From the IMG/VR virus record IMGVR_UViG_3300037258_000150, positions 1 through 64,000 of that record: a stretch of 64,000 nt of DNA; one strand, given 5' to 3'. Position 1 is the first letter of the stretch, and each line of letters begins with the position of its first letter. The position numbers were made by a program, and so were the translations under genes. Source of the DNA: a virus. This document shows, in pieces, positions 41,210-49,470 of this stretch. The notes beneath the pieces were generated by a model. It was given only the letters and a program-made list of their open reading frames with translations. It had not been told where the DNA came from and did not search any database.

Positions 41210-41341
41210 TCATGCCACCCTTGGGAGATATCGAAAGGTACGCCCTGCAGCGCTCTTTCGCACTCCACGGCAGACTTCAGCATCCGGGCGCCAGTGCTCG
41301 TATACGTAGTAATCAACACGGATTAGATCAGGCTTGCTCAT
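41210..41341 (-). pseudogene. Truncated GIY-YIG endonuclease remnant
   Basis: A 43-codon frame (ATG 41341 overlapping the previous stop) starts MSKPDLIRVDYYVYEHWRPD, matching YVYEHWRSD of the intact GIY-YIG enzyme at 36919-37830. After that the frame loses all similarity: the expected FYVGKG motif is missing. It ends one base before the next gene starts. It is best read as the stub left after most of a homing endonuclease was deleted. Confidence 0.6.
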
Positions 41342-42048
41342 CTGAAGTACGACGAAACCTGAGGGCTGATGTAAATTTGAGACGTTTCCGTGTTCTGCCG
41401 CGTCGCCACCCCCCACGCTTCGTCAGCCATCACCTTAAGTCCCGGCGCACGATCTGGAGCCCAGATTGCGGCGAGTCGGGTCGCGAGTGCGAAGGCAAAC
41501 CACTCCAGAAAATAGACAGGAATTTCAGCGCTCTGGCCGCCCTGCAAATTTGAATCTTGAATCTGGCGCAACCGGTAATACTTGAATGCTGCCTGTTGGC
41601 CATTAGGCGTTGTCCAAAGGGTTACGGTAGGTGATAACAAACGATCCATCCAATACACAGTCGGTGCTCCTTCCTGCTGTTTGTTTGGATAGTTTGCATA
41701 CTCCGTCCTTGAAATAGGAGTCATGATCCTGTCTATCTCTTGCTGACCATTGTTGATGGTGTAATATGCATCCAGAATGACTATGGTGTTGTTTGGTACC
41801 TGATAAGTGGCTTGACCTTGAACCAGAGTCACTTGCTGAAGGTCTACACCCCACAGATTCACGCCATCCGCGCTGGCGCGCATCATCAGCATGTTGGTCG
41901 CGATGCGCGCGTCCTCAAGATGAGATTGCGTCAGGGCGGTGCGCCGTATACCACACAGACCATAGCTGTATAGAATTACCCCTCCTACGCCCGGAGCGAA
42001 GTTATACGTCCCGGAGGTATTCGGCGGATTGGGCGCGAAGCTATTCAC
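41338..42048 (-). CDS. Neck / head completion protein (gp4-like)
   Basis: 236 residues from GTG 42048, one base overlap with the upstream stop (TAGTG). RRTALTQSHLEDARIATNMLMMRASADGVNLW and the middle QGQATYQVPNNTIVILDAYY, EIDRIMTPISRTEYANYPNK and EWFAFALATRLAAIW match podophage gp4-like proteins that join portal and tail. An in-frame start at 42084 exists but lacks overlap. Confidence 0.7.
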   Translation of the reverse strand: MNSFAPNPPNTSGTYNFAPGVGGVILYSYGLCGIRRTALTQSHLEDARIATNMLMMRASADGVNLWGVDLQQVTLVQGQATYQVPNNTIVILDAYYTINNGQQEIDRIMTPISRTEYANYPNKQQEGAPTVYWMDRLLSPTVTLWTTPNGQQAAFKYYRLRQIQDSNLQGGQSAEIPVYFLEWFAFALATRLAAIWAPDRAPGLKVMADEAWGVATRQNTETSQIYISPQVSSYFR

Positions 42049-42302
42049 TAGCCCACCCGCCAAAAGGTGCCGTCGAAGAAACATGGCACGACGAAGGTCC
42101 CCCCGCCGCTCAGGAGCGCATAGAAGTCGGTGCTCGTCGAGTCCGTCACCATCGCTCGAGTGCCCTGCGGGGATGAGGGGAGCTGCCCGACGGCGAGCGG
42201 GGTGGTGAAGGAGGCGGAGCCGGCGGGCCCCGGGATGCCCTGCGGGCCCGGGGTCGCGACCTCAATGAGGTCGGAGGTGATCTCGCTGACGGAGACGGCC
42301 AT
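42048..42302 (-). CDS. Small protein with collagen-like stretch
   Basis: 84 residues: helical start AVSVSEITSDLIEVAT, a short collagen-like PGPQGIPGPAG, then a beta C-terminus with GTRAMVTDS and ALLSGGGTFVVPCFFDGTFWRVG. Such C-terminal strands are common in small fibre proteins. No signal peptide. Confidence 0.62.
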   Translation of the reverse strand: MAVSVSEITSDLIEVATPGPQGIPGPAGSASFTTPLAVGQLPSSPQGTRAMVTDSTSTDFYALLSGGGTFVVPCFFDGTFWRVG

Positions 42303-42304
42303 GG

Positions 42305-42982
42305 CTAGTACGGCACGGCGCCGGCCTGCTGAACAGTCATCGCAACGCTGCCTGAGCCGCTATTGAGGGTCGCGCGCACAAAGAGCGGTACGAGAGCGGC
42401 ATAGGCGAGGAGCGCCCCGTAGCCGGTTTGGATCGAGGTGCTGGCGGCGACGGCATTGGTGTCGGGAGAGTTTAGCCACGTGACGTTCTGCGGCAGCACC
42501 GGATCGGTCGTGCTATTCGGATCGTCCTGCGTCGATTGCACGGTGTAATTCGCGGTACCGGTGACGACGCATTGGATGGCCACGTGCGGGAGAGCCCACT
42601 CATCGAGGCGCGCCCAGGGCGTGCTCGCAATACCGGCAGTGCCGACGGTCACCGCGGCCGTAGCGGCGCCGTTGATCGTCACCGAGGTCACGGTATAGAA
42701 GTCCTGCGCCGTATGCGCCGAGCTCGTAATGGGACCCACCGTCTCGGAGATCACCGCTCCGGTGGGCGTCGTGCCCGTCACCGTGAACACATGGGTCGTA
42801 TCGGCGGTCGTGATGAGAACGCGCTGGGCGGCGCCCGGAACGCTGCCTAAGCGCGCGGCTGCGGAACTGACGAGTGAGCCGTTCAGCGTCAGCGCGCCCG
42901 CGCCCGCTGGGGTCTGCGACAGCGCGATATTGTTCGCGACGCTCGCGAGGATGGGGCCTACTGTCGCAGTGACTGGTCGCAT
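42305..42982 (-). CDS. Capsid-region structural protein
   Basis: 225 residues of beta-rich Thr/Val/Ala sequence with no enzymatic motif. Located just after the terminator that follows the capsid cluster. By position and composition it may be a head decoration or fibre protein. Confidence 0.6.
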   Translation of the reverse strand: MRPVTATVGPILASVANNIALSQTPAGAGALTLNGSLVSSAAARLGSVPGAAQRVLITTADTTHVFTVTGTTPTGAVISETVGPITSSAHTAQDFYTVTSVTINGAATAAVTVGTAGIASTPWARLDEWALPHVAIQCVVTGTANYTVQSTQDDPNSTTDPVLPQNVTWLNSPDTNAVAASTSIQTGYGALLAYAALVPLFVRATLNSGSGSVAMTVQQAGAVPY

Positions 42983-42997
42983 TCACGTACTCCAAAT

Positions 42998-43025
42998 GAA
43001 AAACGGGGCCTACTTGAGGCCCCGT
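42998..43025 (-). terminator. Rho-independent terminator after the capsid cluster
   Basis: On the minus strand a perfect nine-base-pair stem (ACGGGGCCT at 43003-43011 pairing with AGGCCCCGT at 43017-43025) with a five-base loop is followed by a run of five T. It lies between 43067-43396 and 42305-42982 and would end the capsid transcript. There is no room for a promoter after it, so later genes depend on read-through or antitermination. Confidence 0.82.
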
Positions 43026-43066
43026 CTATCATACGCTGTGGGCCAGCAGCCCTTGACGCTTAGGGG

Positions 43067-43396
43067 TCAATCCTCGCCGAAACCGAGTTCGCCCTTCATC
43101 ACCTTGCGGCCCGGGGCATCCTCTCCCTTGCGCGCGCTCGTGAACGGGTTCGCATCCGAGGTCGAGCGGCCGCCTGACTTGCGCGGCTTGCGGCCGGCGT
43201 GGTGCATGGGCTCGTGGCCCTCGACCTTGCCAACCTCGGTCTTGCCGCCTCTCTTGCGCTTCGCCCGGCCGCCCTTCTTCAGCTCCTCGGCCTCGGCGTC
43301 GATCTTCTTGGCGTCGGTGCGCGCTTCCGGCTTGGTCTTCTCGTCCTCTTCGGCCTCGTTGGTGCCGCCGGTCTCACGGTGCTTGCGACCCTTCAT
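43067..43396 (-). CDS. Small very basic protein
   Basis: 109 residues from ATG 43396. Extremely charged: EEDEKTKPEARTDAKKID then RAKRKRGGKTEVGK and a Lys/Gly-rich end. Probably disordered, DNA- or assembly-associated. Last gene of the capsid unit before the terminator. Confidence 0.55.
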   Translation of the reverse strand: MKGRKHRETGGTNEAEEDEKTKPEARTDAKKIDAEAEELKKGGRAKRKRGGKTEVGKVEGHEPMHHAGRKPRKSGGRSTSDANPFTSARKGEDAPGRKVMKGELGFGED

Positions 43397-43412
43397 GATT
43401 CGTCTCTCCAGC

Positions 43413-44003
43413 TCAGGAAGCCAAGTTGATCTGCGGAATATACTCGACCGTGAGCGTGCCGACACCACTTCCGGTGCTCCCTGACAGCGCGACGATCTGG
43501 ATATCCTGCGTGCCGACGTTGTCCCAGTTGCCGATCTGCGTGGCGCCGGTGCCCGGCACGACGGAGACTTGCCCCAGGGTGGCGCCAGAGATCGCCGCCG
43601 CAGTCGTGAGCGCGGTGGCCGAGGCGCCGGTGCCGAGCCCCAGTGTCGTCGTGGTGGTCCAGGCGGTCGTCACCATGAGGGTGATGCGGATGATCTGCGA
43701 CTGCGCGGGGATGACGATCGGGCAGGCAAACTGACCCGTGGTGCCGTCGTTCGTGGCCTGGGTGATGACGCAGGACTGGGCCTGCACCCCGAAGCCGCGG
43801 TTTGCGGTTCCCGCGGTGCCCCCGACGCCCGCTAAGTTGTTCGAACCGTCGCTGTGTTGGACGGTGCCGGCGAGTAGAGGACCCGCGAAGGACGTGCCGG
43901 GAGTGGGCGGGCTGCCGTTCGGCTGTGCGCCCTGCGCGCCGGTCCAGTCTGTCTGGATGTCGGGGTAAGCCTGACCGCTGGTCGGGGGGATGTACTGGGT
44001 CAT
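43413..44003 (-). CDS. Capsid decoration-type protein
   Basis: 196 residues. N-terminal YIPPTSGQAYPDIQTDWTGA and beta-rich body (IIRITLMVTTAWTTTTTLGLG) ending EYIPQINLAS, as in small head accessory proteins next to the capsid gene. No enzyme motif. Confidence 0.65.
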   Translation of the reverse strand: MTQYIPPTSGQAYPDIQTDWTGAQGAQPNGSPPTPGTSFAGPLLAGTVQHSDGSNNLAGVGGTAGTANRGFGVQAQSCVITQATNDGTTGQFACPIVIPAQSQIIRITLMVTTAWTTTTTLGLGTGASATALTTAAAISGATLGQVSVVPGTGATQIGNWDNVGTQDIQIVALSGSTGSGVGTLTVEYIPQINLAS

Positions 44004-44015
44004 GACAGCCCCCGA

Positions 44016-44930
44016 TTAAGAGGTCGGCAGGTTCGCGTAGAGCGCGCGCCAATTGAAGTAGCTTAGCGAGTATCTCTCGTAGCCCTTCGTTAGCAAATTA
44101 TCGGTGACGAAGTCCACCTGCATGTCCGTCTCGAACGCGATGCGCTCCATGTAGGAGAGGCCCGCGACGTTGGTGAGCATGAACCACGCGTAGAACGAGG
44201 TGAGAAAGTCCATCACCATGTAGCCCTCGGGGACGCCACCGGCGGTCGAGAGGATCGCGTTCACGTCGTTGTCAGCGGTGCCCGGGCGCAGCTCCGTCTT
44301 CGTCAGGCGAATCGCCACCGGCTCCAACTGCGGCGGTACGATCAGTTTGCGTCCGCGCGCGAACATCTTCAGGTTCGCCTGGTCCCGGAAGTTGTAGCGG
44401 ATGTTGATCATCGCGGCGAGCAGGGTCGCCTCGTTCAGATCAACCTGCGTGGAGGGCGTATTGGCCACGACGCCGCCGTCGATCGGGTGCGAGGCCGAGG
44501 CGAGTGCGACGCCGTCGCCGCCCACGTTCGCGTTGTACGTGCTGCAGGTGTTGAGCACGTTCGCCGCGTAGATTTCCTTGGTCTGGTGGAAGGACTCCAT
44601 CAGTCCGAGGTTCGACGGGTGGAACTGCGTCTTGTAGAGGTTGTCGTCGATGGCCTTGCGGGTCATCGCATACCCGAGCGCGATCTCCACGTGCTCCTGG
44701 TTGTAGACGTAGCGCTCACCGGCGTTGTTGTCGAACTGGGTCTGACCGCCTTCGGTCTTCAGCTGCGCGAGCCCCAAGTATCGCATCTCGGCGGTGCGTT
44801 CGAGGGCGAGCTTGGAGTTGAACTTGGTGAAGACCTTGTCGTACTGGCTCGGGATCTGCTCGTACTTTCCCGTGATCCCGCGAAGGCCGGGGAGGAGCAG
44901 GTCTTTGATCGCACTTAAGTTGACGGCCAT
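44016..44930 (-). CDS. Major capsid protein
   Basis: 304 residues. It is in the capsid position of the gene order, with the expected size, a good GAGGAG ribosome site, ERTAEMRYLGLAQLKTEGGQTQFD and YVYNQEHVEIALGYAMTRKAI near 44-95, and the AMINIRYNFRDQANLKMFARGRKLIVPPQLEPVA stretch near 170-203. No cleavable N-terminal delta domain is obvious, so scaffold function probably lies in 46520-47518. HK97 fold assumed from family look, not proven. Confidence 0.8.
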   Translation of the reverse strand: MAVNLSAIKDLLLPGLRGITGKYEQIPSQYDKVFTKFNSKLALERTAEMRYLGLAQLKTEGGQTQFDNNAGERYVYNQEHVEIALGYAMTRKAIDDNLYKTQFHPSNLGLMESFHQTKEIYAANVLNTCSTYNANVGGDGVALASASHPIDGGVVANTPSTQVDLNEATLLAAMINIRYNFRDQANLKMFARGRKLIVPPQLEPVAIRLTKTELRPGTADNDVNAILSTAGGVPEGYMVMDFLTSFYAWFMLTNVAGLSYMERIAFETDMQVDFVTDNLLTKGYERYSLSYFNWRALYANLPTS

Positions 44931-44942
44931 TTACGTTGCTCC

Positions 44943-45569
44943 TCAGACCGCTGTCGCGTTCTTGGTTTCGACGTTGTTGAACGCGACGACCCCGTAGACA
45001 TACGGCGATGCCGTCGCCGCCGTCGCCCCCTGCGCTGTGCCTGGCGCGCCCGGCGGGTCAGTCACGAGGCCGATGAGCCTGAAAGGATAGGCTGCCGCGG
45101 TCTGGGCCGTGTGCAGCAGGAAGGCACCGGAGATGCCGTTGGCCGCCGTGCCGGTGCCGATGTTGAAGTCGAAGTTGCTGCCGACGCCAGTCTGCGCAAG
45201 GCCCGTCGCATCGCCCTGTACGAGGAACTGGGCGTTGGGGTCATTCACGACGTAGGCTTCGATCGTCGACTGGTTCGCGCTCGTGACATCCGAGGCGGGC
45301 CAGTAGTTTGACCAGACGGTGCGTTTCTGCGCGGTGGAGAGGTACTTGCAGCCGATGAAGATGCCGGCCATCGTGACGGTGCTGCCACCGGCTGCCCCCG
45401 GGGCCTGCGCGATGGTGCCGTCGGACTGGCGATTGACCGGATCCCCGAAGTAGATCGCGCCAGCGGTGTAGGCGATGCCGCCGTTGCGGAAGGTCGTCTG
45501 CTCGTAGGTCGGCGCGGAGCCGGTGCCCTGACGCTGCTGAAACCCGAAGGGTGCGGACACGTTCGCCAT
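44943..45569 (-). CDS. Head-associated structural protein
   Basis: 208 residues with GAAGGAG before ATG 45569. Beta-rich; GGIAYTAGAIYFGDPVNRQ, MAGIFIGCKYL and SNYWPASDVTS are reminiscent of phage head decoration proteins of this size. First gene after the promoter at 45667-45696, hence probably made in quantity along with the capsid. Confidence 0.68.
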   Translation of the reverse strand: MANVSAPFGFQQRQGTGSAPTYEQTTFRNGGIAYTAGAIYFGDPVNRQSDGTIAQAPGAAGGSTVTMAGIFIGCKYLSTAQKRTVWSNYWPASDVTSANQSTIEAYVVNDPNAQFLVQGDATGLAQTGVGSNFDFNIGTGTAANGISGAFLLHTAQTAAAYPFRLIGLVTDPPGAPGTAQGATAATASPYVYGVVAFNNVETKNATAV

Positions 45570-45666
45570 TGCGAGAACTCCTTCACGGAGGTCGCATGGC
45601 TGCCGGAGCGATGGAGGACCCGAAAAATTCTTAGAGCTAAAGGCTGCACCGGGCAGCCGTGCGGGG

Positions 45667-45696
45667 GTTATCGCATGATCACGCGCGCGTTGTCAA
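45667..45696 (-). promoter_or_regulatory. Sigma-70-type promoter for capsid genes
   Basis: On the minus strand a perfect TTGACA (45696-45691) is followed after 18 bases by GATAAC (45672-45667) with an extended-10 TG just upstream. It lies after the stop of 45700-45939 and about 100 bases upstream of the head protein gene. A GGCTGC/GCAGCC stem (45642-45658) sits in the leader. Confidence 0.68.
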
Positions 45697-45699
45697 CTG

Positions 45700-45939
45700 T
45701 CATCCCTTCAATGCGACGGAATTGCGCCAGTTGGCATAAGCGGCGAGCGCCCGACTTCCACCAGGGCTCACCGTGTCACCCAGGCTCGCCAGCGCCTGCT
45801 CGAGCGCGCTGACACGAGCCTCGAGCGACCGCGTTGCAGGCTCGGTCGCCGGGATCGTTTCGGACTCGCCGGTGACGGTAGCCGTCTCGGTGTCGCTCGC
45901 GGGGATATCGGTCGCGTCGTCGGTCATGTCGGTTCTCAC
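45700..45939 (-). CDS. Small coiled-coil protein
   Basis: 79 residues, GTG start at 45939 with GTGA overlap. Thr/Glu-rich disordered first half, then coiled coil RSLEARVSALEQALASLGD. Role unknown; gene order suggests head assembly. Confidence 0.6.
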   Translation of the reverse strand: MRTDMTDDATDIPASDTETATVTGESETIPATEPATRSLEARVSALEQALASLGDTVSPGGSRALAAYANWRNSVALKG

Positions 45940-46523
45940 TCCGGAATCGGGATGCTGCCGTAGGTCTTCTTGACGGTGGCCATGGGATTGCCCTTGTTGT
46001 CGCGCTCGAATTGCCCTGCGGGAGCGGCGCCCAACTGCTGCTCCTTCTGGCGCACCTGCTCACGCGCCCGGCGATTATCCTGCGCGCGCACCTCATCGGT
46101 GATCTCTTTCGGGCGCTCCATCAGCAGGCATCCCTTGCGCGGGATGTGCGCGCCGGTCCAACCGGGCGGCACGAGCTGCGGATGGCGGCTCGCGGGCACC
46201 GGGTCCCAGCCGCGTTGAGCCAAGGTGACCTGGTAGGAGTGATCGGGCTGGCCGAGCACCGTCTCGCGCTTCCACTCGTACGACCAGCCGTCGGGGATGA
46301 TGGCCGGGTCGATGTAGAACTCGTCCGTCCCCTCCCCGAGACCGTCGCCCAAATGCTCACGCAGCTGCGCGGCGCGGGCAGCAGCGCGGGTACGCGGGTC
46401 GCTCTCGGACTGGGTCGACTCGGCTTGCGACTCGGCATCGGCAGCTGCGGAAGTGGCCTCGCCAGGCAGTGGATGGATTCGCGGGCGGCCAGGGCCGCGC
46501 TTGATGGGCTCTTCGGTGCTCAC
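45936..46523 (-). CDS. Head-region protein with AT-hook-like N-terminus
   Basis: 195 residues. KRGPGRPRIHP near the start is an AT-hook-like DNA-contact motif; then a charged helix and a C-terminal part with RPKEITDEVRAQDNRRAREQ. Common in podophage structural clusters upstream of the capsid; no established role. Confidence 0.65.
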   Translation of the reverse strand: MSTEEPIKRGPGRPRIHPLPGEATSAAADAESQAESTQSESDPRTRAAARAAQLREHLGDGLGEGTDEFYIDPAIIPDGWSYEWKRETVLGQPDHSYQVTLAQRGWDPVPASRHPQLVPPGWTGAHIPRKGCLLMERPKEITDEVRAQDNRRAREQVRQKEQQLGAAPAGQFERDNKGNPMATVKKTYGSIPIPE

Positions 46524-47518
46524 GACAACTTTCCTTCCTTTTTGAGGGCCATTTTGTTGCGGGCATACTCCTCGACGGTCATGCCCATATTCTGCGCGAC
46601 CTCGACCTCATCGGCGCTCAAGCGCACGACGTTGGAACGGGAGCCGTTGCCTGCCGTGCCTGAACGACTGACGGGGGCGGCCGCGGGGGCGGTCTGGCGC
46701 CCTCCGGTAGCGGCCGCGGCACTGGGATCGGCGAGGGGATCCGTCTCTCCTGCGTGCGCGACTCCGTTGCCGGCGCCGTTGGTGGTGGCTGCGGCGGTGA
46801 GATCGAGTGTTTTCTCGACTGATCTGAAATAATCGTCGGTGTCTGCCTTATATCCCCGTGCCGTCGCCAACTGATGCGCGGCGATCATTTGCTGGTTTTT
46901 GTTCTCGTCGCGAATGAATTCCGGATGCGCGCGGAGCCATTCACGGCTGCGTGGATATTCAGGGCCTATGGTGGAAATGTATTGCTCGACAGCATCGACA
47001 GGGACCCGCGCCGTGGGCTTGGGCTGCCTTTCGAGGTGCGTCTTGCCGGCTTCGAGCTGGGCGAGCTTCGCGGAATTGTCGCCCATCTGCCGCTGTAGCT
47101 TCGCGGCACCGGCCCAGTCCTGAGCGGCCATCGACTCGGCGTATTTGGACTCGAGCGCATCGTTCGCCTGGGTGACGGTGGCGATCGCGTTCTTGACCAA
47201 GTCCAATTCTGTCGTCTGGACGCGCCCGCGGGCCTCCGCTTCCGCCTTTGAGGCCTCGCGGGCCCGGGTTTCGGCGGACGCGCGGGCGGAATCGGCCGCC
47301 TCGCGAGCGGCGCGCTCGTCTTTGAGCTGCTTCTGCAGCTTCTCGATGCCCTGTTCGGGGGTCAGAGCGTCTGCGGCGCCATTTTTGGCCGTCACTTCCG
47401 GGTCGACGATGACTTTGGGCTCTGCGGCTGCCTTCTCGGACTGCTTTTCGGCCTTTTTCGCCGCAGCAGCATCGAGTGCCTCGATGTCGACTGTCACTTC
47501 TTCGGTTGCGGTTGCCAT
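46520..47518 (-). CDS. Scaffold protein candidate
   Basis: 332 residues, almost completely helical and charged: long coiled coil (LKDERAAREAADSARASAETRAREASKAEAEARG) at about 65-105 and Ala/Gly-rich disordered C-terminal half with a final helix. The size, lack of folded domain and position upstream of the capsid fit a podophage scaffold protein. No catalytic motif. Confidence 0.65.
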   Translation of the reverse strand: MATATEEVTVDIEALDAAAAKKAEKQSEKAAAEPKVIVDPEVTAKNGAADALTPEQGIEKLQKQLKDERAAREAADSARASAETRAREASKAEAEARGRVQTTELDLVKNAIATVTQANDALESKYAESMAAQDWAGAAKLQRQMGDNSAKLAQLEAGKTHLERQPKPTARVPVDAVEQYISTIGPEYPRSREWLRAHPEFIRDENKNQQMIAAHQLATARGYKADTDDYFRSVEKTLDLTAAATTNGAGNGVAHAGETDPLADPSAAAATGGRQTAPAAAPVSRSGTAGNGSRSNVVRLSADEVEVAQNMGMTVEEYARNKMALKKEGKLS

Positions 47519-47521
47519 GGG

Positions 47522-47965
47522 TCACCAAATGACGCGCGGATCTGCCACACGCATGCGGATCTGGTCATCGTATACGAGGCGACACTGCACAAAGTCCTGA
47601 ATTTGCAGCCCTTCGACATCCGAGTTGATGTCGAGTGCCCAGGTATCAGACGGGCGCACGACAACCCAGTCGTGAAGTTTGATGTTGATGCCATATTCGA
47701 CGCCGGTGTCAGCGGTTTGGCGCACGAACCGGCACGCGGAGCCGATCTTGACGACGAGTCCGCACTTGCCCTGATAGCGATCCTCCTTCAAATTCTGCTG
47801 CGGCAGAACGATGCCGCCAGTGGTCTTCTCCGGTCTCATGTAGATGGCGAGCAGGACCTCGTTCTGCGCGATCTCGAGGTGCGAAAGGTCGCCTAACTTC
47901 TCGAGCAACTCGCGCCTGGGATCATATTGCGGCTCACTCACCTTGTGTAGCGTCGCTGACTTCAT
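47522..47965 (-). CDS. GroES-like co-chaperonin
   Basis: 147 residues from ATG 47965 (eight bases after the preceding stop). NEVLLAIYMRPEKTTGGIVLPQQNL and GKCGLVVKIGSACR with HDWVVVRPSDTWAL and CRLVYDDQIRMRVADP reproduce the beta-barrel and mobile-loop layout of Cpn10, compare T4 gp31. It may help host GroEL fold the capsid protein. It is long for GroES, with an N-terminal extension of about 30 residues. Confidence 0.72.
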   Translation of the reverse strand: MKSATLHKVSEPQYDPRRELLEKLGDLSHLEIAQNEVLLAIYMRPEKTTGGIVLPQQNLKEDRYQGKCGLVVKIGSACRFVRQTADTGVEYGINIKLHDWVVVRPSDTWALDINSDVEGLQIQDFVQCRLVYDDQIRMRVADPRVIW

Positions 47966-47972
47966 TGACTCG

Positions 47973-48176
47973 TTACCCCTGATCGATGATTGTTTGAATT
48001 TCCGGGCAAAACTCATTGGTGACGCGCTTCAGTGCTGCGATGCGCCCGACGTAATTCTGGTATTTGGCGTGATCGGTGACGGCGATCCCGACTTCAAGGT
48101 CATTGCGCAAGCGTTCGAGTTCTTGGGCAATGCGCTTCTTTAACTCACGCTCGAATCTAGCGTCATAAGAGCTCAC
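47973..48176 (-). CDS. Small head-assembly-region protein
   Basis: 67 residues, helical, charged (RELKKRIAQELERLRNDLEVGIAV) with a C-terminal helix. Overlaps the 48173 gene stop by four bases. Common gene between portal and capsid in podophages; role unknown. Confidence 0.65.
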   Translation of the reverse strand: MSSYDARFERELKKRIAQELERLRNDLEVGIAVTDHAKYQNYVGRIAALKRVTNEFCPEIQTIIDQG

Positions 48177-49252
48177 GACCGGGCGGCGGCTTTCGCCTTC
48201 TCGAGCCTCCCTAAGCCACTGCCGGCGCCAGCGTCGATCGGATAGGCGCGCCCGCCAGCGGCGCGCATCGGCATGGTAGCCCCGGGTGCCATGGCGGCAG
48301 GGGGCATCATTGGCGGCGGCGGTGCGCCCTGATGAAGTCCCACGGGGGCTTGACCCGGCGGTGGCATCATCGGGCGCGGCGGCATGGGAGCGCCCGCACC
48401 CGCACCCTGGGGAGCGATGATGATGTTGACGTTCGTGCCCTTCTTCGTGCGCCCGCCACCCTTGCGCGCAAGGCGGCCGCCAGTGGGGCGAGTCCCGTCG
48501 TTGATCGCGGCGCGGTCGACTGAGCCGCCAGACTTCTTGTGCAGCCCCTTCAGGGTCTCGGCGAGATGTGCTTTCTTGGCTTCCTTCGGATTCTTGCTGT
48601 GCTCGGCCTTTTCGAGCTTCTTCTCGGGGATGTCGTGACCCGCCTTGACGTGCAACTCCTTGCGCAAGGAACCGGGGTGTTTGATCGCGTCGGCGATCCA
48701 GTGATCCGTACTGCCACCAGCCTTGCGCTCAACGCGACCGCCGGAGCACTTGCCGCACTTGCAGCCCATCTCGTGGATGAGTGCCCGGTCCTGCGCCTCG
48801 TCTTTATGGACCTTGCCGCCCTCGGTCCGCATGGGGCGGTGCAGCATGCCGAGCTTTTGCTGCGGGGTGAGGGCGCCACCGATCAGCTTGTGGACGCGCT
48901 CGGCCATGGCTTCGGCGCGGCCGCCGCGTTTCATGCCGCCCACGTGTTTCGTGCCGGCGCGGTCCTCGTTCGCCGCCTTGACGTTGCGGTTGATGAGCGA
49001 GTCGGCGGTGAGCGCGCCTCCTGCGGCCCGACGCTTGCGGTCCGCACGCGGAGCCGTTGCCATGCCTTCGACGCTGCCGCCGCGGCGGTACTGGCGGCGC
49101 GAGATGGGGCGGGGTCCGGTTTGAACGTCACCGTTGAGTGCGCCTTCGGGACTGTAGCCGCTGGCGTCGACGCGCGCGTGAGGGTCGGAGCGGCTCAGGC
49201 GCTCGACCTTCTCTTTGGCGGCGGCGCGGGCCTTTTCTGACATTTCGCTCAT
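48173..49252 (-). CDS. Basic Gly/Lys-rich structural protein
   Basis: 359 residues, highly basic and disordered, with repeated GG-K/R motifs (RRGGSVEG, KRGGRAEA, GGRLARKGGGRTKKG), a CGCKCGKC-like centre (CKCGKCSGGRVERKAGG) and a Pro/Met-rich end. Its charge suggests a DNA-binding or internal head protein. No family recognised. Confidence 0.6.
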   Translation of the reverse strand: MSEMSEKARAAAKEKVERLSRSDPHARVDASGYSPEGALNGDVQTGPRPISRRQYRRGGSVEGMATAPRADRKRRAAGGALTADSLINRNVKAANEDRAGTKHVGGMKRGGRAEAMAERVHKLIGGALTPQQKLGMLHRPMRTEGGKVHKDEAQDRALIHEMGCKCGKCSGGRVERKAGGSTDHWIADAIKHPGSLRKELHVKAGHDIPEKKLEKAEHSKNPKEAKKAHLAETLKGLHKKSGGSVDRAAINDGTRPTGGRLARKGGGRTKKGTNVNIIIAPQGAGAGAPMPPRPMMPPPGQAPVGLHQGAPPPPMMPPAAMAPGATMPMRAAGGRAYPIDAGAGSGLGRLEKAKAAARS

Positions 49253-49262
49253 GACGGGCTCC

Positions 49263-49466
49263 TCACTGTGGCGCTGAATCTACGCTCGCGCCAGCGCTTG
49301 CGCAATCGGCGGTCACGATCACGCAGGGAATGCAGGTCGTCGCGGTGGTGGCGCAGAAGTGACACTTCCAGACCTGCGTCAGGTTGCCGGCGCCGTACTT
49401 CTCGCTTTCGAGCGCCATCACGATGACTTTCGGCTCACACGTCGGGCAGTGCAGGTTCGCTCTCAC
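49263..49466 (-). CDS. Small zinc-ribbon protein
   Basis: 67 residues from GTG 49466 with GGAG at the right spacing. NLHCPTCEPKVIV and CHFCATTATTCIPCVIV give Cys pairs of a zinc ribbon. Directly downstream of the portal gene. Confidence 0.6.
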   Translation of the reverse strand: MRANLHCPTCEPKVIVMALESEKYGAGNLTQVWKCHFCATTATTCIPCVIVTADCASAGASVDSAPQ

Positions 49467-49470
49467 GGGC

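Noticed and set aside
45642-45658. GGCTGC/GCAGCC hairpin considered as terminator before the capsid promoter
   Set aside because: Only six pairs and no T-run; it lies downstream of the promoter and is better seen as leader structure.
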